Part shown: piece after piece, positions 26,152 to 35,200 of the stretch | Layout of the letters: each line of letters opens with the position of its first letter | How positions within the stretch are numbered: the stretch's first letter is position 1 | Source: Mesorhizobium sp. J8 | GTDB taxonomy: Bacteria > Pseudomonadota > Alphaproteobacteria > Rhizobiales > Rhizobiaceae | NCBI RefSeq assembly: GCF_016591715.1 | Contig: NZ_AP024109.1 | Span: 6,074,001-6,138,000, forward strand | Direction: 5' to 3' | DNA: 64,000 nt | Translations under genes and position numbers: made by a program | Notes under the pieces: model-generated | Told to the model about the DNA's origin: nothing | What the model saw: the letters and a program-made list of their open reading frames with translations, nothing else | Databases searched by the model: none

Positions 26152-26928
26152 TCAAAGCGATGCCGTGATGCCGCCGTCGACATAGAGGACGTGGCCGTTG
26201 ACAAAGCTAGATGCATCCGATGCCAGGAAGACCGCGGCCCCGATCAGTTCCCCGACTTCCGCCCAGCGGCCGGCAGGCGTGCGTTTTTCCAGCCAGGCGG
26301 TGAAGTCGGCGTCGGCGACCAGGGCGGCGTTGAGTTCGGTGTTGAAATAGCCTGGGCCGATCGCATTGACCTGCAGGCCATATCGCGCCCAGTCGGTCGC
26401 CATGCCCTTGGTCAGCATCTTCACGGCACCCTTGGTCGCCGTATAGGGAGCGATGCTCGTGCGCGCCAGCTCGCTCTGCACGGAAGCGATGTTGATGATT
26501 TTGCCGTGTCCGCGCGGGATCATGCGGCGTGCCACGGCCTGACCGACATGGAACACGCTGTCGATGTTGGTCGCCTTGAGCCTTTCCCAGGCATCCAGCG
26601 GAAATTGCTCGAGCGGCGCGCGAAATTGCGTGCCGGCATTGTTGAAGAGGATCTCGATCGGACCGATTTCGCTCTCGATGGCATCGACCGCTGCCGCCAC
26701 GACGGCCGCGTCGGTCACGTCGAAGGCGCGAGCGTGAACCTTATGGCCTTCGGCGGCGAGCCTTGCCCGCGCCTCCTCCAGCACGCTTTCGTTGCGCGCG
26801 TTGAGCACCAGCTCCGCGCCTGCTTCGGCCAGGCCGCGGGCGATCGCGAAGCCTATCCCCTTCGAGGATCCGGTTACCAGGGCAAGCCGGCCGGAAAGGT
26901 CGAAGCGCTTGATGGCAGTTTCCCTCAT
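26152..26928 (-). CDS. Short-chain dehydrogenase/reductase (gluconate 5-dehydrogenase-like)
   Basis: NAD(P)-dependent cytosolic oxidoreductase, 258 residues, classical SDR. Cofactor motif TGSSKGIG is at residues 19-26, NNAG at 96-99, and the catalytic triad Ser149, Tyr162, Lys166. The overall sequence resembles IdnO-type gluconate 5-dehydrogenases. It is the last gene of the sugar-type ABC locus, 11 nt after another SDR. The start is fixed at the ATG that begins the usual SDR N-terminus; longer in-frame readings run through the upstream gene. In this locus it probably oxidises or reduces a sugar acid or polyol intermediate. Confidence 0.92.
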   Translation of the reverse strand: MRETAIKRFDLSGRLALVTGSSKGIGFAIARGLAEAGAELVLNARNESVLEEARARLAAEGHKVHARAFDVTDAAVVAAAVDAIESEIGPIEILFNNAGTQFRAPLEQFPLDAWERLKATNIDSVFHVGQAVARRMIPRGHGKIINIASVQSELARTSIAPYTATKGAVKMLTKGMATDWARYGLQVNAIGPGYFNTELNAALVADADFTAWLEKRTPAGRWAEVGELIGAAVFLASDASSFVNGHVLYVDGGITASL

Positions 26929-26939
26929 CGTCACCTGCG

Positions 26940-27752
26940 TCACCCCGGAAAAATCGTGAAGCCGCCGTCGACGCGGATCACCTGGCCATTGATGAAACGG
27001 GCGCGCGATCCGGCGAGGAAGGCGACAGCCTCGGCAACCTCTTCCGGCTCGGCATAGCGGTTGAGCGAACGCTTCGACGAATCCATCCTGGCCGGATCGA
27101 CGACGCGCGTCGCCTGGAACCGGGCGGTTTTCGTAGCCCCCGGGCTGACCGCATTGACCCGCACGCCCTCGTCGATCAGCTCCTTGGCAAGGCAACGTGT
27201 ATAGTGGACGACAGCGGCCTTGAGCGTCGAATAGACGACCTCCGGCGAGCAGCCGATGTGAGCGGCCGCCGAGGCGATATTGATCACCGAACCCGACCCG
27301 CGCTTCACCATCGGCGGCACGAAGGCCTGGCAAACCAGCATGGTGCCGACCAGGTTGTTTTCGGTGAGAACCTTTATGTCCTCGTAATCGATGTCGAGGG
27401 CATTGTTGGGGCTGGGCTTGGTTCCCTTGGCGCCGATATCCCCGCCTGCGCAGTTGACGAGCACATGCACATCGCCGAGTTCCGCCTCGATGTTGCGCTT
27501 CATCTCGGCTACGGCGGCACGGTCGCCGATATTGCCGGTCACCGCGGTCACCCGAGTGCCGTGTCGTCCCAGGTGCCTTGCCGATTCACCGAGGTCTGCG
27601 AACTCGCCATACTTCGCCGGTTGGGTCCAGTCCAGGTCGTGGATTGCTACGTCCGCCCCGAGTTCCGCCAGCCGGTCGGCCATGACGTGGCCGAGGCCGC
27701 GTCCGGAACCGGTGACAAAGGCGGTGAGGCCGCTGAGTTCGCGAGTTGTCAT
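26940..27752 (-). CDS. Short-chain dehydrogenase/reductase (second of three)
   Basis: Classical SDR of 270 residues with TGSGRGLG at residues 14-21, catalytic Ser161, Tyr174 and Lys178, and a normal C-terminal substrate loop. It has an extended segment at about 41-65 (DWTQPAKYGEFADLGESARH) after the second beta strand, longer than in simple SDRs. Its start overlaps the isomerase-like gene stop by 4 nt (ATGA). Three SDRs with one isomerase-like enzyme in a single operon suggest successive oxidations or epimerisations of a sugar or cyclitol. The exact substrate is unknown. Confidence 0.92.
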   Translation of the reverse strand: MTTRELSGLTAFVTGSGRGLGHVMADRLAELGADVAIHDLDWTQPAKYGEFADLGESARHLGRHGTRVTAVTGNIGDRAAVAEMKRNIEAELGDVHVLVNCAGGDIGAKGTKPSPNNALDIDYEDIKVLTENNLVGTMLVCQAFVPPMVKRGSGSVINIASAAAHIGCSPEVVYSTLKAAVVHYTRCLAKELIDEGVRVNAVSPGATKTARFQATRVVDPARMDSSKRSLNRYAEPEEVAEAVAFLAGSRARFINGQVIRVDGGFTIFPG

Positions 27753-28750
27753 GAAGGGTTCTCCAAGGTCATGAGGCCGAGCTCCTTCATGTTGGCGGCG
27801 CTGCGCCGGATCATGTCGAGCTCGTAGGAAACCAGGGCGCCGTCGTCGCCGCTCTCCCAGGGAGTGCGGAAATCGGCGTCGTCGGGCAGGCAATTCTCTT
27901 GCGCGGCCGCAAGGCAGGCAGCGAATTCGCGAGCGGTTTTCGGCGGATAGCCGTTCCACCAGTCGTCGAGAAGAAAGCGAACATGGCGCGCCTCGAGCGC
28001 CCCCGGCTCGAGCACCGCGGTGAGCTCGTCGTGGACGTCGCCAAGCAGGGCCGCGAGGGCACGGAAGGGCACGGCGCCGTCGCCGATGGCGCAGCGCACG
28101 AGCCGGTATCCTTCGCTCGTGAACTGGACGCGATAGTCCTTCAGATGGACATGCCGCACATAAGACGCGACGCGACGGGCGAAGTCGAGCGGCGCTTCGG
28201 CGACGGGAAACGTATTGCCGGTGTCGAACGTGATGCCGACCCCTCGCCCGCCGGTCTCGCAGAACGCCACCAGCTCGGCGCTGCCGAAATCCTGATGGTT
28301 CTCGATCGCGAGCACGCGGCCCTCAGCTTCGGCCCGCGGCCCCCATTGCCGAAGCGCCGACCTGATCGAGGCGTTGAGCTCGTCCCATTTCTCGCCCCAG
28401 GCATTGCGGTCACCGCACAGAACCGGTGTCAGGCCGAGCCGGATGGTCTTCGCGCCGAGCAAGCGGGCGGAACGGAACGCGCTCTCCAGCGGCCCCATCA
28501 TGTTGAGCCCGGCGCTGACGACGGGCGTCATCCCAAGCCCATCGAGCCGTTCCTTCAGCGCGGCCAGTCCGGAATCGGACATTTCCGCCAGCCACGGATC
28601 ATAGATCTCCAGCGTGCGTGCGCCGAGCTCTTCGGCGAGCGCAATGAAGCCTTCGAGCCCCGCGCCCTTGGGGTTGGCGCGCGGCGTACCACGGCCCTGC
28701 AGCCCAAGATGATAGGTAAGTCCATAGGGGTTCAAACCAACGCGCAGCAT
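27749..28750 (-). CDS. Sugar phosphate isomerase/epimerase-like TIM-barrel protein
   Basis: Xylose isomerase-like TIM barrel (AP_endonuc_2 family), 332 residues from the preferred ATG. Metal-ligand positions are suggested by AIENHQDFGS (Glu) and TFDTGNTFPV (Asp), followed by VRHVHLKDYR with two His. These match sugar isomerases, epimerases and inosose dehydratases. An in-frame ATG at 28807 would extend the protein by 19 residues and overlap the upstream SDR by 17 nt; neither start has a clear ribosome site. It is cotranscribed with flanking SDR genes. Activity on an inositol-like or keto-sugar intermediate is plausible. Confidence 0.85.
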   Translation of the reverse strand: MLRVGLNPYGLTYHLGLQGRGTPRANPKGAGLEGFIALAEELGARTLEIYDPWLAEMSDSGLAALKERLDGLGMTPVVSAGLNMMGPLESAFRSARLLGAKTIRLGLTPVLCGDRNAWGEKWDELNASIRSALRQWGPRAEAEGRVLAIENHQDFGSAELVAFCETGGRGVGITFDTGNTFPVAEAPLDFARRVASYVRHVHLKDYRVQFTSEGYRLVRCAIGDGAVPFRALAALLGDVHDELTAVLEPGALEARHVRFLLDDWWNGYPPKTAREFAACLAAAQENCLPDDADFRTPWESGDDGALVSYELDMIRRSAANMKELGLMTLENPS

Positions 28751-28790
28751 CAGGCCAGCCGGTCGGACGAGGGGAGACGGAGAAGCTGCA

Positions 28791-29558
28791 TCAGCGCAGG
28801 CCCGCATCGACGGTGATGGATTGCTTGGTGATCATGCGGCTGTCGTCGGCGGCGAGAAAAAGCGCCGTGCGGGCGATCTCGTCGGCCAGCAGAACCCGCC
28901 TGATCAACTGGCGCCCGACCATCTGATCGACGGACTCCTGCGTTGTGTACCAGAGACGGCGCTGCCGTTCGGTGATCACGGCGCCTGGCTCGATGGCGTT
29001 GACGCGGATGTTGTCGGGACCGAAGGCGCGGGCCAATGACCGCGTCATGCCGATGATCGCGGCCTTGGCCGTGGCATAGGCGGTCATCTGGTCGGCGCCG
29101 AAGCGCCAGGAGGTCGAGGAAAGATTGATGATGGAGCCAAAACCCAGCGACTTCATCTGCGGATGGACGGCCTGGGCGGCGAAGAACTGGTGCTTCAGAT
29201 TGACGTTCTGGGCATGATCCCAGTAGTCCGGCGTCACGTCGGCGACTGCGTGGCGGTCATCATTGGCGGCGTTGTTCACCAGGACAGCAACCGGCCCGGC
29301 CTTTTCCCGCACATGCTCGATCGCCGCGCGCAGGGCCGCGATGTCGGTCACATCGCATGGCACGAACAGGGGCGCGTGGCGCGTGGCGCCCGCAAGCTCC
29401 GCCTTGAGCTCCCGGCCGACCGCTTCCTGAATGTCGAGAAATGCCACGCGCGCCGCGTTGGCCGAGAAGGCGCGAACCATTTCGGCGCCGATGCCGGAGG
29501 CTCCTCCGGTGATCAGCACGACACGGTCTGCGAGGCTTGGATAGGTAGCGAATGTCAA
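28791..29558 (-). CDS. Short-chain dehydrogenase/reductase (third of three)
   Basis: Classical SDR of 255 residues with TGGASGIG at residues 17-24, NNAA at 95-98 in place of NNAG, and catalytic Ser148, Tyr161 and Lys165. It ends DAGLR rather than the usual DGG signature. It is directly downstream of the ABC ATPase gene (26 nt) and upstream of the isomerase-like gene. It is probably the first oxidising step on the imported sugar or polyol, by gene order only. Confidence 0.92.
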   Translation of the reverse strand: MTFATYPSLADRVVLITGGASGIGAEMVRAFSANAARVAFLDIQEAVGRELKAELAGATRHAPLFVPCDVTDIAALRAAIEHVREKAGPVAVLVNNAANDDRHAVADVTPDYWDHAQNVNLKHQFFAAQAVHPQMKSLGFGSIINLSSTSWRFGADQMTAYATAKAAIIGMTRSLARAFGPDNIRVNAIEPGAVITERQRRLWYTTQESVDQMVGRQLIRRVLLADEIARTALFLAADDSRMITKQSITVDAGLR

Positions 29559-29584
29559 AGGTTGAGCTTTCTAGGGCTGAGCTT

Positions 29585-30706
29585 TCAAAGAAGGGATTGG
29601 GTCGTCGGGTCGAAGAGGCAAGCCCGCGCCATGTCGATGCCGAGGGTCATTGTCTCGCCCATGCGTGGCGCACTGTCCGGGTCGAAACGGCCGGTGACTT
29701 CGAGATCGCCTAAGCGCAGCACCGCCAAGGTCTCCGCACCCGTGGGCTCGACCAGCTCGACCGGGGCCTTCACCGCCGCAATGGCGTGCTTGCGGTGGGT
29801 CAGGTCGTCCGACAAGCGGTAGATATGTTCCGGCCGCACGCCGAGCACGACCTTCCTTGGCGCGCCGGCCGGCACCGGCTGGGCAAGTTCCAACGCCGCC
29901 GTGCCGCCATCCACGGTCCGAACCGTGACGCAGGGCCGGCCCGCCCCGTCGCCAAGCTCGGCAGGAATGAAATTCATCGCCGGAGAGCCCATGAAACCCG
30001 CGACGAACATGTTGGCGGGGCGGCTGTAGATCATCTGGGCCGCGTCGAACTGCTGCACCGACCCCTGATGCATGACGGCGATGCGCGAAGCGAGCGTCAT
30101 CGCCTCCACCTGGTCGTGGGTGACATAGACCGTGGTCTTGCCGACACGGTTGTGCAGCTTCTTGATCTCGGTGCGCATGTCGACGCGCAGCTTGGCATCG
30201 AGGTTGGAAAGCGGCTCGTCGAACAGGAAGAGCTTCGGGTCCCGCACCAGCGCCCGGCCCATGGCGACCCGCTGGCGCTGGCCGCCGGAGAGTTGCCCGG
30301 GCTTGCGGCCAAGCAGCGCCTCGATCTGCAGCAGCGCCGCGACGCGCTTGACGGCTTCGGCCTGATCGGCCTTCGGCACGCCTCGGCTCTCCATGCCGAA
30401 GGTGATGTTCTGGCGCACGGTCATGGTCGGGTAGAGCGCATAGGACTGGAACACCATTGCGATGTCGCGATCCTTTGGCGGCACGGAATTGACGAGCCGG
30501 TTGCCGATGCGGATTTCGCCCGACGTCACGCTTTCAAGTCCGGCAATCATGGCAAGCAGGGTGGACTTGCCGCAACCGGAAGGTCCGACGAGAGCGATGA
30601 ACTCTCCCGGCTGCGCTTCGAGGTTGATGCCTTTCAAGACGTCCACGGCGCCGTAGCTCTTGTGAAGATTGCGGATGGTCAGGGCTGATAGGGATTGGCT
30701 CGTCAT
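29585..30706 (-). CDS. Sugar ABC transporter ATP-binding protein (UgpC/MalK type)
   Basis: Cytosolic ATPase of a CUT1-family importer, 373 residues. It has Walker A GPSGCGKST, the ABC signature LSGGQRQR, Walker B LFLFDEPLSNLD and the His switch YVTHD in the N-terminal 235 residues, followed by the two OB/TOBE folds typical of MalK (GVRPEHIYRL segment). Its ATG overlaps the permease stop by 4 nt. With the two upstream permeases and binding protein it makes a complete importer. Unlike some members it lies with its transporter, so it is probably dedicated. Confidence 0.96.
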   Translation of the reverse strand: MTSQSLSALTIRNLHKSYGAVDVLKGINLEAQPGEFIALVGPSGCGKSTLLAMIAGLESVTSGEIRIGNRLVNSVPPKDRDIAMVFQSYALYPTMTVRQNITFGMESRGVPKADQAEAVKRVAALLQIEALLGRKPGQLSGGQRQRVAMGRALVRDPKLFLFDEPLSNLDAKLRVDMRTEIKKLHNRVGKTTVYVTHDQVEAMTLASRIAVMHQGSVQQFDAAQMIYSRPANMFVAGFMGSPAMNFIPAELGDGAGRPCVTVRTVDGGTAALELAQPVPAGAPRKVVLGVRPEHIYRLSDDLTHRKHAIAAVKAPVELVEPTGAETLAVLRLGDLEVTGRFDPDSAPRMGETMTLGIDMARACLFDPTTQSLL

Positions 30707-31599
30707 TTGATGGCGCCCTGTGTCAGACCGCGAACGAAGTATTTGCCGCCAAAGAGATAGATCAGGAGCGGCGGCAGCGCGCCGATCAGCACGGCGGCGC
30801 TCATCACGTCGTAGCTGCGGGCGGTCGTGCCGCTCGCCGTCAGCGCGACGAGCGCGGCTGTGATCGGCTGCGCCTGGCCGGACGTGAAGACCACGCCGAA
30901 CAGATACTCGTTCCATATGCCTGTGAACTGCCAGATGACGGTCACGATCAGGATGGGCGGCGACAGCGGCATCATGATCTTCCAGAAGATCCGCCAGAAG
31001 CCGGCGCCGTCAATGCGCGCCGCTTTGATCAGGTCGTCGGGGATGCCGACATAGTAGTTGCGGCAGAACAGGGTGGTGAAGGAAATTCCCTGGACGACAT
31101 GCACCAGGATCAGCCCGTAGGTCGAGTTGGTCAGGCCGAGCTTTCCAAGAACGAATGCCCAGGGCATCAGCGCGATCTGCCCCGGCATGAAGACGCCGAG
31201 CAGCATCAGGGTGAACAGGACTTCCGAGCCCCTGAAGCGCCATTTGGACAGCACGTAGCCGTTCACGGCGCCGAGCAGCGTGGAAATGATCGTCGCCGGA
31301 ATGGTCATCCACAGCGAGTTCAGGAAATTCCGTTGCATTCCCTGGCATGTGCCCGCGATGCAATAGGTGCTCCAGGCCTGCGTCCATGCCTCCAGCCGGA
31401 AGGTCTTCGGGAGCGAGATGAGGCCGTCGCGCGCGATCTCCGCCTGCTCGCGGAAGGAATTGAAGACGACCACGAGCAGCGGGATCAGATAGATTGCGGC
31501 GAAGACCGTGAGCAGGCCATAGATCGCGAACCGGCTCCAGAAGTGCCTGCGGCTCGCTGAAGCCGCTTCCAGGTCGATGGCGGCGGCCAGTTCAGCCAT
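30703..31599 (-). CDS. Sugar ABC transporter permease (MalG type)
   Basis: Inner-membrane permease of 298 residues with six predicted membrane segments, the first at about 25-47. The EAA loop reads GIPDDLIKAARIDGAGFWRIFWKIMMPLSPP, typical of MalG-like CUT1 permeases. The ATG overlaps the stop of the preceding permease gene by 8 nt and the gene overlaps the ATPase gene by 4 nt, which supports one tightly coupled operon. Confidence 0.95.
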   Translation of the reverse strand: MAELAAAIDLEAASASRRHFWSRFAIYGLLTVFAAIYLIPLLVVVFNSFREQAEIARDGLISLPKTFRLEAWTQAWSTYCIAGTCQGMQRNFLNSLWMTIPATIISTLLGAVNGYVLSKWRFRGSEVLFTLMLLGVFMPGQIALMPWAFVLGKLGLTNSTYGLILVHVVQGISFTTLFCRNYYVGIPDDLIKAARIDGAGFWRIFWKIMMPLSPPILIVTVIWQFTGIWNEYLFGVVFTSGQAQPITAALVALTASGTTARSYDVMSAAVLIGALPPLLIYLFGGKYFVRGLTQGAIK

Positions 31600-32527
31600 T
31601 TCCCGCCTCCGCCCGTCGGCGCCACACCACCCACAGCGAATAGGGCACCAGCACCACCGCAAGCGCGGCCAGCATCATGACCGCTGCGGCCGCGCCCTCG
31701 CCGATCTCACCACGCTGGAACATCAGATCGTAGACGTAGATGGCTGGGAACGTGGTCGAGATGCCCGGCCCGCCGCGGGTCAGGGCGGCAACGAGGTCGA
31801 ACGTCTTGATGGCGAACTGGATCTGGATGACGGCCACCGCAAGGAAGATCGGCGCGATGGTCGGCAGAATGACTTTCCTGTAGGTGCGCACGACCGATGC
31901 GCCGTCGATCTGCGCCGCCTTCACCAGATCCGGGTCGACCGAGCGCAGGCCAGCCAGGAAAAGCGCCATGGCGAAACCGGAAGACTGCCAGACGCCGGTG
32001 ATGATCACCGCATAGATTGCGTGGTTGCGATCGCTGGTGAGCGCGAAGCTGAAGTCGCTCCAGCCCAGCCCGCGCACCAGCGCCTGGATGCCGTCGGCCG
32101 GATTGTAGAGCCAGCTCCAGACGGTGCCGGTGACGATGAAGGAAACCGCCAGCGGATAGAGGAAGATCGTCCGCCACACCGCCTCGCCGCGCACGCGCTG
32201 GTCGATCAGGATGGCCAGCAGCAGCCCGACCGCCATCGAGCCCACGATATAGAAGCCGCTGAACAGGAAAAGGTTGGTGTAGGCGATGTTCCAGCGCCGG
32301 TTGGACCAGAGCGATACGTAGTTGTCGAGGCCCGCAAAGCCGTAGCTCGGCAAAAGTGTCGAGTCCGACAGCGACAGATAGAGCGTCCAGCCCGTGAACA
32401 CGAAGACATAGACGAAGCTCGCCGCGAGCGAAGGGGCGAGCACGAGGATCGGCACGATCGATCCCAGACGATCCCGCCACGAGCGGGCGGGCACGGCTAT
32501 CGGAACGGATAGGTCGTGGATGGACAT
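31592..32527 (-). CDS. Sugar ABC transporter permease (MalF type)
   Basis: Inner-membrane permease of 311 residues with six predicted membrane segments. The EAA loop reads VDPDLVKAAQIDGASVVRTYRKVILPTIAP. The chosen ATG gives the conserved N-terminal length and lies 55 nt after the binding-protein gene; earlier in-frame codons lie inside that gene. Pairs with the MalG-type permease encoded next. Confidence 0.95.
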   Translation of the reverse strand: MSIHDLSVPIAVPARSWRDRLGSIVPILVLAPSLAASFVYVFVFTGWTLYLSLSDSTLLPSYGFAGLDNYVSLWSNRRWNIAYTNLFLFSGFYIVGSMAVGLLLAILIDQRVRGEAVWRTIFLYPLAVSFIVTGTVWSWLYNPADGIQALVRGLGWSDFSFALTSDRNHAIYAVIITGVWQSSGFAMALFLAGLRSVDPDLVKAAQIDGASVVRTYRKVILPTIAPIFLAVAVIQIQFAIKTFDLVAALTRGGPGISTTFPAIYVYDLMFQRGEIGEGAAAAVMMLAALAVVLVPYSLWVVWRRRAEAGNG

Positions 32528-32582
32528 TGGGCTTCCTGCCGGCCGTTCGCCGGCGCGATGGCGCGCCGGCGCTCTCCGCACG

Positions 32583-33848
32583 TCATTCCTGCGCTTCGGC
32601 GGCGTCGGCCATGGCATTGGCCGCATCCTTGGCGGACATGTCCGGCGTCGCGACGAATTCTGTGATCGTGTCCATCATGGCGCCGCGGACCTTTTGCGGG
32701 ACGGTCATGTTGTGGGCCATTGAGCGGACCAGCGTACCCGCTTCGATCGAGGCCTGCAGGTCCTTCTGGGACTTCTGCTGGCAGGGATTGAAACCCTTCG
32801 ACAGATCGACGTCGAGGCGCGCCGGGATCGAGCCCTTGGCCTGGTTGAAGACGGTCTGGAACTCCGGCGACAAGATGGTGCTGGCGAGCAGCTTTTGGCC
32901 CTCCACGTAGTCGGGATCCTTCTGCTGGAAGAACACGACGGAATCGGAGTTCAGGATGAAGCCGGGCTTGCCCCAGTCGGTCGGCGCCTGGGCGCAGACA
33001 TAGTCCGTTCCCTCCTTGAATCCGGCGGCGGTAAGCAGGCCGATCGTCCAGTCGCCCATGATGTGGAACGCCGCCTCGCCGCGGCCGACCAGGGCCGACA
33101 TCGAATCCCAGTCGCGGCCGTTCATGCCGGGGTCCATGTATTTGGACGTCATGATGCGGAGTTGCTCGAAGGCCTTGACCATTCCGTCGCTGCGCATGGC
33201 GTCCACGTTGCCTTCGACGAAGGCCTTGCGATAGAGGTCGAGGTCCTGGCCGTAGACGACGACTTCAAAGACCGTGGAATCGGTCCAGTCGGCGGTCGAG
33301 TGCGAGATGCATATCTTGCCGGTAGCCACGATCTTGTCGCAGGCCGCGTTGAATTCCGCCCAGGTCTTGGGAATTTCGGTCACGCCGGCTGCCTGCATGA
33401 CCTTCGGCGATGCCCATATCCAGTTGATGCGGTGGATGTTCATCGGCGCCGCCACCCACTTGCCGCTCGGCTTCATCACCGGCAGCAATTCCGGCGCCAC
33501 CACCTTCTCCCAATTCTCCGCCTTCGCGAGATCGTCCAGATCGGCTGTCATGCCGGTCTTGTTCCATTCGGCGATCTCCGGACCCTTGAGCTGAACCGCC
33601 GGAGGAGCATTGCCTGCGATCACGTCGGCGCGCAGCTTTGCAAGCGTGTTGGCGGTATGGCCGGCGATCGAGGTCTGCTGCCATTTTCCGCCCTTCGCCT
33701 CGAACATCTCGCCAAGCTTGGCGATGGCCTGCGCATCCGATCCGGTCGCCCATTGGTGGAGCAGATTGGTCTTCGGCTCGGCGAGTGCTGCGTTGGCAAG
33801 AAAGGCAAATGCCGCCGTGGCGACAAGGGTCGCCCTCAGATATCTCAT
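32583..33848 (-). CDS. Sugar ABC transporter substrate-binding protein (family 1)
   Basis: Periplasmic binding protein of the SBP_bac_1 family, 421 residues. A signal peptide covers residues 1-23 (MRYLRATLVATAAFAFLANA, cleavage after ALA). The segment RRGEAAFHIMGDWTIG-like (VGRGEAAFHIMGDW) and a Trp-rich N-lobe are typical of binding proteins for mono- or disaccharides. The ATG is supported by GGGAGTGAG upstream; an earlier in-frame ATG would precede the signal peptide with charged residues. It is the first gene of the importer operon and is divergent from the ROK regulator, with a candidate operator between them. Confidence 0.95.
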   Translation of the reverse strand: MRYLRATLVATAAFAFLANAALAEPKTNLLHQWATGSDAQAIAKLGEMFEAKGGKWQQTSIAGHTANTLAKLRADVIAGNAPPAVQLKGPEIAEWNKTGMTADLDDLAKAENWEKVVAPELLPVMKPSGKWVAAPMNIHRINWIWASPKVMQAAGVTEIPKTWAEFNAACDKIVATGKICISHSTADWTDSTVFEVVVYGQDLDLYRKAFVEGNVDAMRSDGMVKAFEQLRIMTSKYMDPGMNGRDWDSMSALVGRGEAAFHIMGDWTIGLLTAAGFKEGTDYVCAQAPTDWGKPGFILNSDSVVFFQQKDPDYVEGQKLLASTILSPEFQTVFNQAKGSIPARLDVDLSKGFNPCQQKSQKDLQASIEAGTLVRSMAHNMTVPQKVRGAMMDTITEFVATPDMSAKDAANAMADAAEAQE

Positions 33849-33924
33849 CGTCTCACTCCCATTTGATTTCGGCACGGTTCATCACGACCGTTTCGTCGAG
33901 ACCGCTCACGCATCGCAGAAGGCC

Positions 33925-33940
33925 TCTAGTTTTTTCTAGA
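33925..33940. promoter_or_regulatory. Candidate ROK-regulator operator
   Basis: TCTAGTTTTTTCTAGA is a perfect inverted repeat TCTAG-T6-CTAGA in the 134-nt divergent region between the binding-protein gene and the ROK gene. Its position suits control of both promoters. It overlaps a second 8-bp palindrome TTCTAGAA. Confidence 0.5.
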
Positions 33941-33982
33941 ATGATCAAATACGATCGACAGTCAAGGAGTTTTAAGACGAAA

Positions 33983-35179
33983 ATGACAAAAAGCCTCCTC
34001 AGATCGCTGCTGGACGGTCAACCTCCGGGCACGCCTGAAAGTCTGATTGTCCGCTGTCTCAGCCAGCGCGGCGCCATTTCCGCCGCGCAAATCGCCCGAC
34101 TCACCGGCTTAGCCCGCTCGACCGTCTCCACGGCTTTGACTGGTCTGAAGAAGTCAGGAATCGTGGCGGAACTGGCGGCGGCTGACGAAACAGCCAAAAG
34201 CGTCGGCCGGCCGCCGGCGACGCTGACGCTCAATCCTGAAGCCGGCACGTGCGTTGGCGTTCATCTTAGTCTCGACGAAATCCGGGTCGCTGTAGCCGAC
34301 GTCTCGCATTCATTCATCTCCGAAAAAATTATCCCACTCGGTCTGGATTATCCTCCAGACCGGGCGGCCAAGCTCACCAAGGCGGCGATCGCGCAATGCT
34401 ACGAGGAGAACAGCTTGTCTGCGTCCGGCCTCCTGGGTGTCGGGGTTTCTGTGTCGGGACCGGTCAGCCCCGAAGGCTTCGTCCAGCGGGCCAGCATCGT
34501 TCCCACTTGGGCCGGCGTCAACATCCGACATGTGTTTGGGCCGGTGCTGGAGCAGCCGATCTTCGCAGCCAATGAAAGCAACTGCGCCGCCATTGCCGAG
34601 ATGATGTGGGGCGCCGCTGTCGGTTACGAGGACTTTGTCCTGTTCAAGATCGACCTCGGGGTCGGCGGCGCGATCGTCCAGCACGGACGCGTCGTCACCG
34701 GAATTGCCGGCGGGGCAGGCGAATTCGGTCACATGAGCATCGATCCGGCAGGCGATCTTTGCCGCTGCGGCAATCGAGGCTGCCTGGAACTCTACGCCAG
34801 CTTCAACCGGCCGTTGGAGCAGATCGCGCGCGTGATGGGCCGGCGCGTCACGATGGACGACGTGATCGGCATGGCCGAACAGGGCGATGTCGGAGCATTG
34901 CGGATGATCGAGGATACGGCGGACATGGCGGGCCGAGGCCTGGGCATGATCGGATCCGTTCTGAATCCGCCCCTCATCATCATCGGAGGACGCATGGCGC
35001 TCGCTGGCGACATCCTGCTTGCGCCACTCATTGCAGCCTATGAGCGGCACACCCTAATCAAGGCGCGGGATGTCGCCCCCGACAGGCGCACGCGAATAAT
35101 CGTCGGCAAGCACACCGAAAACGATTCGCTGCTTGGAGCCGTCGGCCTCGTCCTGAGCCATTACGGGCGACTTCAATAG
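33983..35179 (+). CDS. ROK-family transcriptional regulator
   Basis: Sugar-responsive repressor of the NagC/Mlc/XylR group, 398 residues. Residues about 22-60 form a MarR-like winged helix (IVRCLSQRGAISAAQIARLTGLARSTVSTAL); the rest is a ROK sugar-kinase-like domain. The structural zinc site is complete: His250 in GEFGH and Cys260, Cys262 and Cys267 in CRCGNRGCLE. The kinase catalytic Asp segment is altered (KIDLGVGGAI), as expected for a regulator. An ATG at 33941 would add 14 residues but lacks a ribosome site; AAGGAG precedes the chosen ATG at a long spacing. It probably represses the divergent ABC/SDR operon until the sugar binds. Confidence 0.92.
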   Translation: MTKSLLRSLLDGQPPGTPESLIVRCLSQRGAISAAQIARLTGLARSTVSTALTGLKKSGIVAELAAADETAKSVGRPPATLTLNPEAGTCVGVHLSLDEIRVAVADVSHSFISEKIIPLGLDYPPDRAAKLTKAAIAQCYEENSLSASGLLGVGVSVSGPVSPEGFVQRASIVPTWAGVNIRHVFGPVLEQPIFAANESNCAAIAEMMWGAAVGYEDFVLFKIDLGVGGAIVQHGRVVTGIAGGAGEFGHMSIDPAGDLCRCGNRGCLELYASFNRPLEQIARVMGRRVTMDDVIGMAEQGDVGALRMIEDTADMAGRGLGMIGSVLNPPLIIIGGRMALAGDILLAPLIAAYERHTLIKARDVAPDRRTRIIVGKHTENDSLLGAVGLVLSHYGRLQ

Positions 35180-35200
35180 CCATGAGGACCGGAGGCGCCC

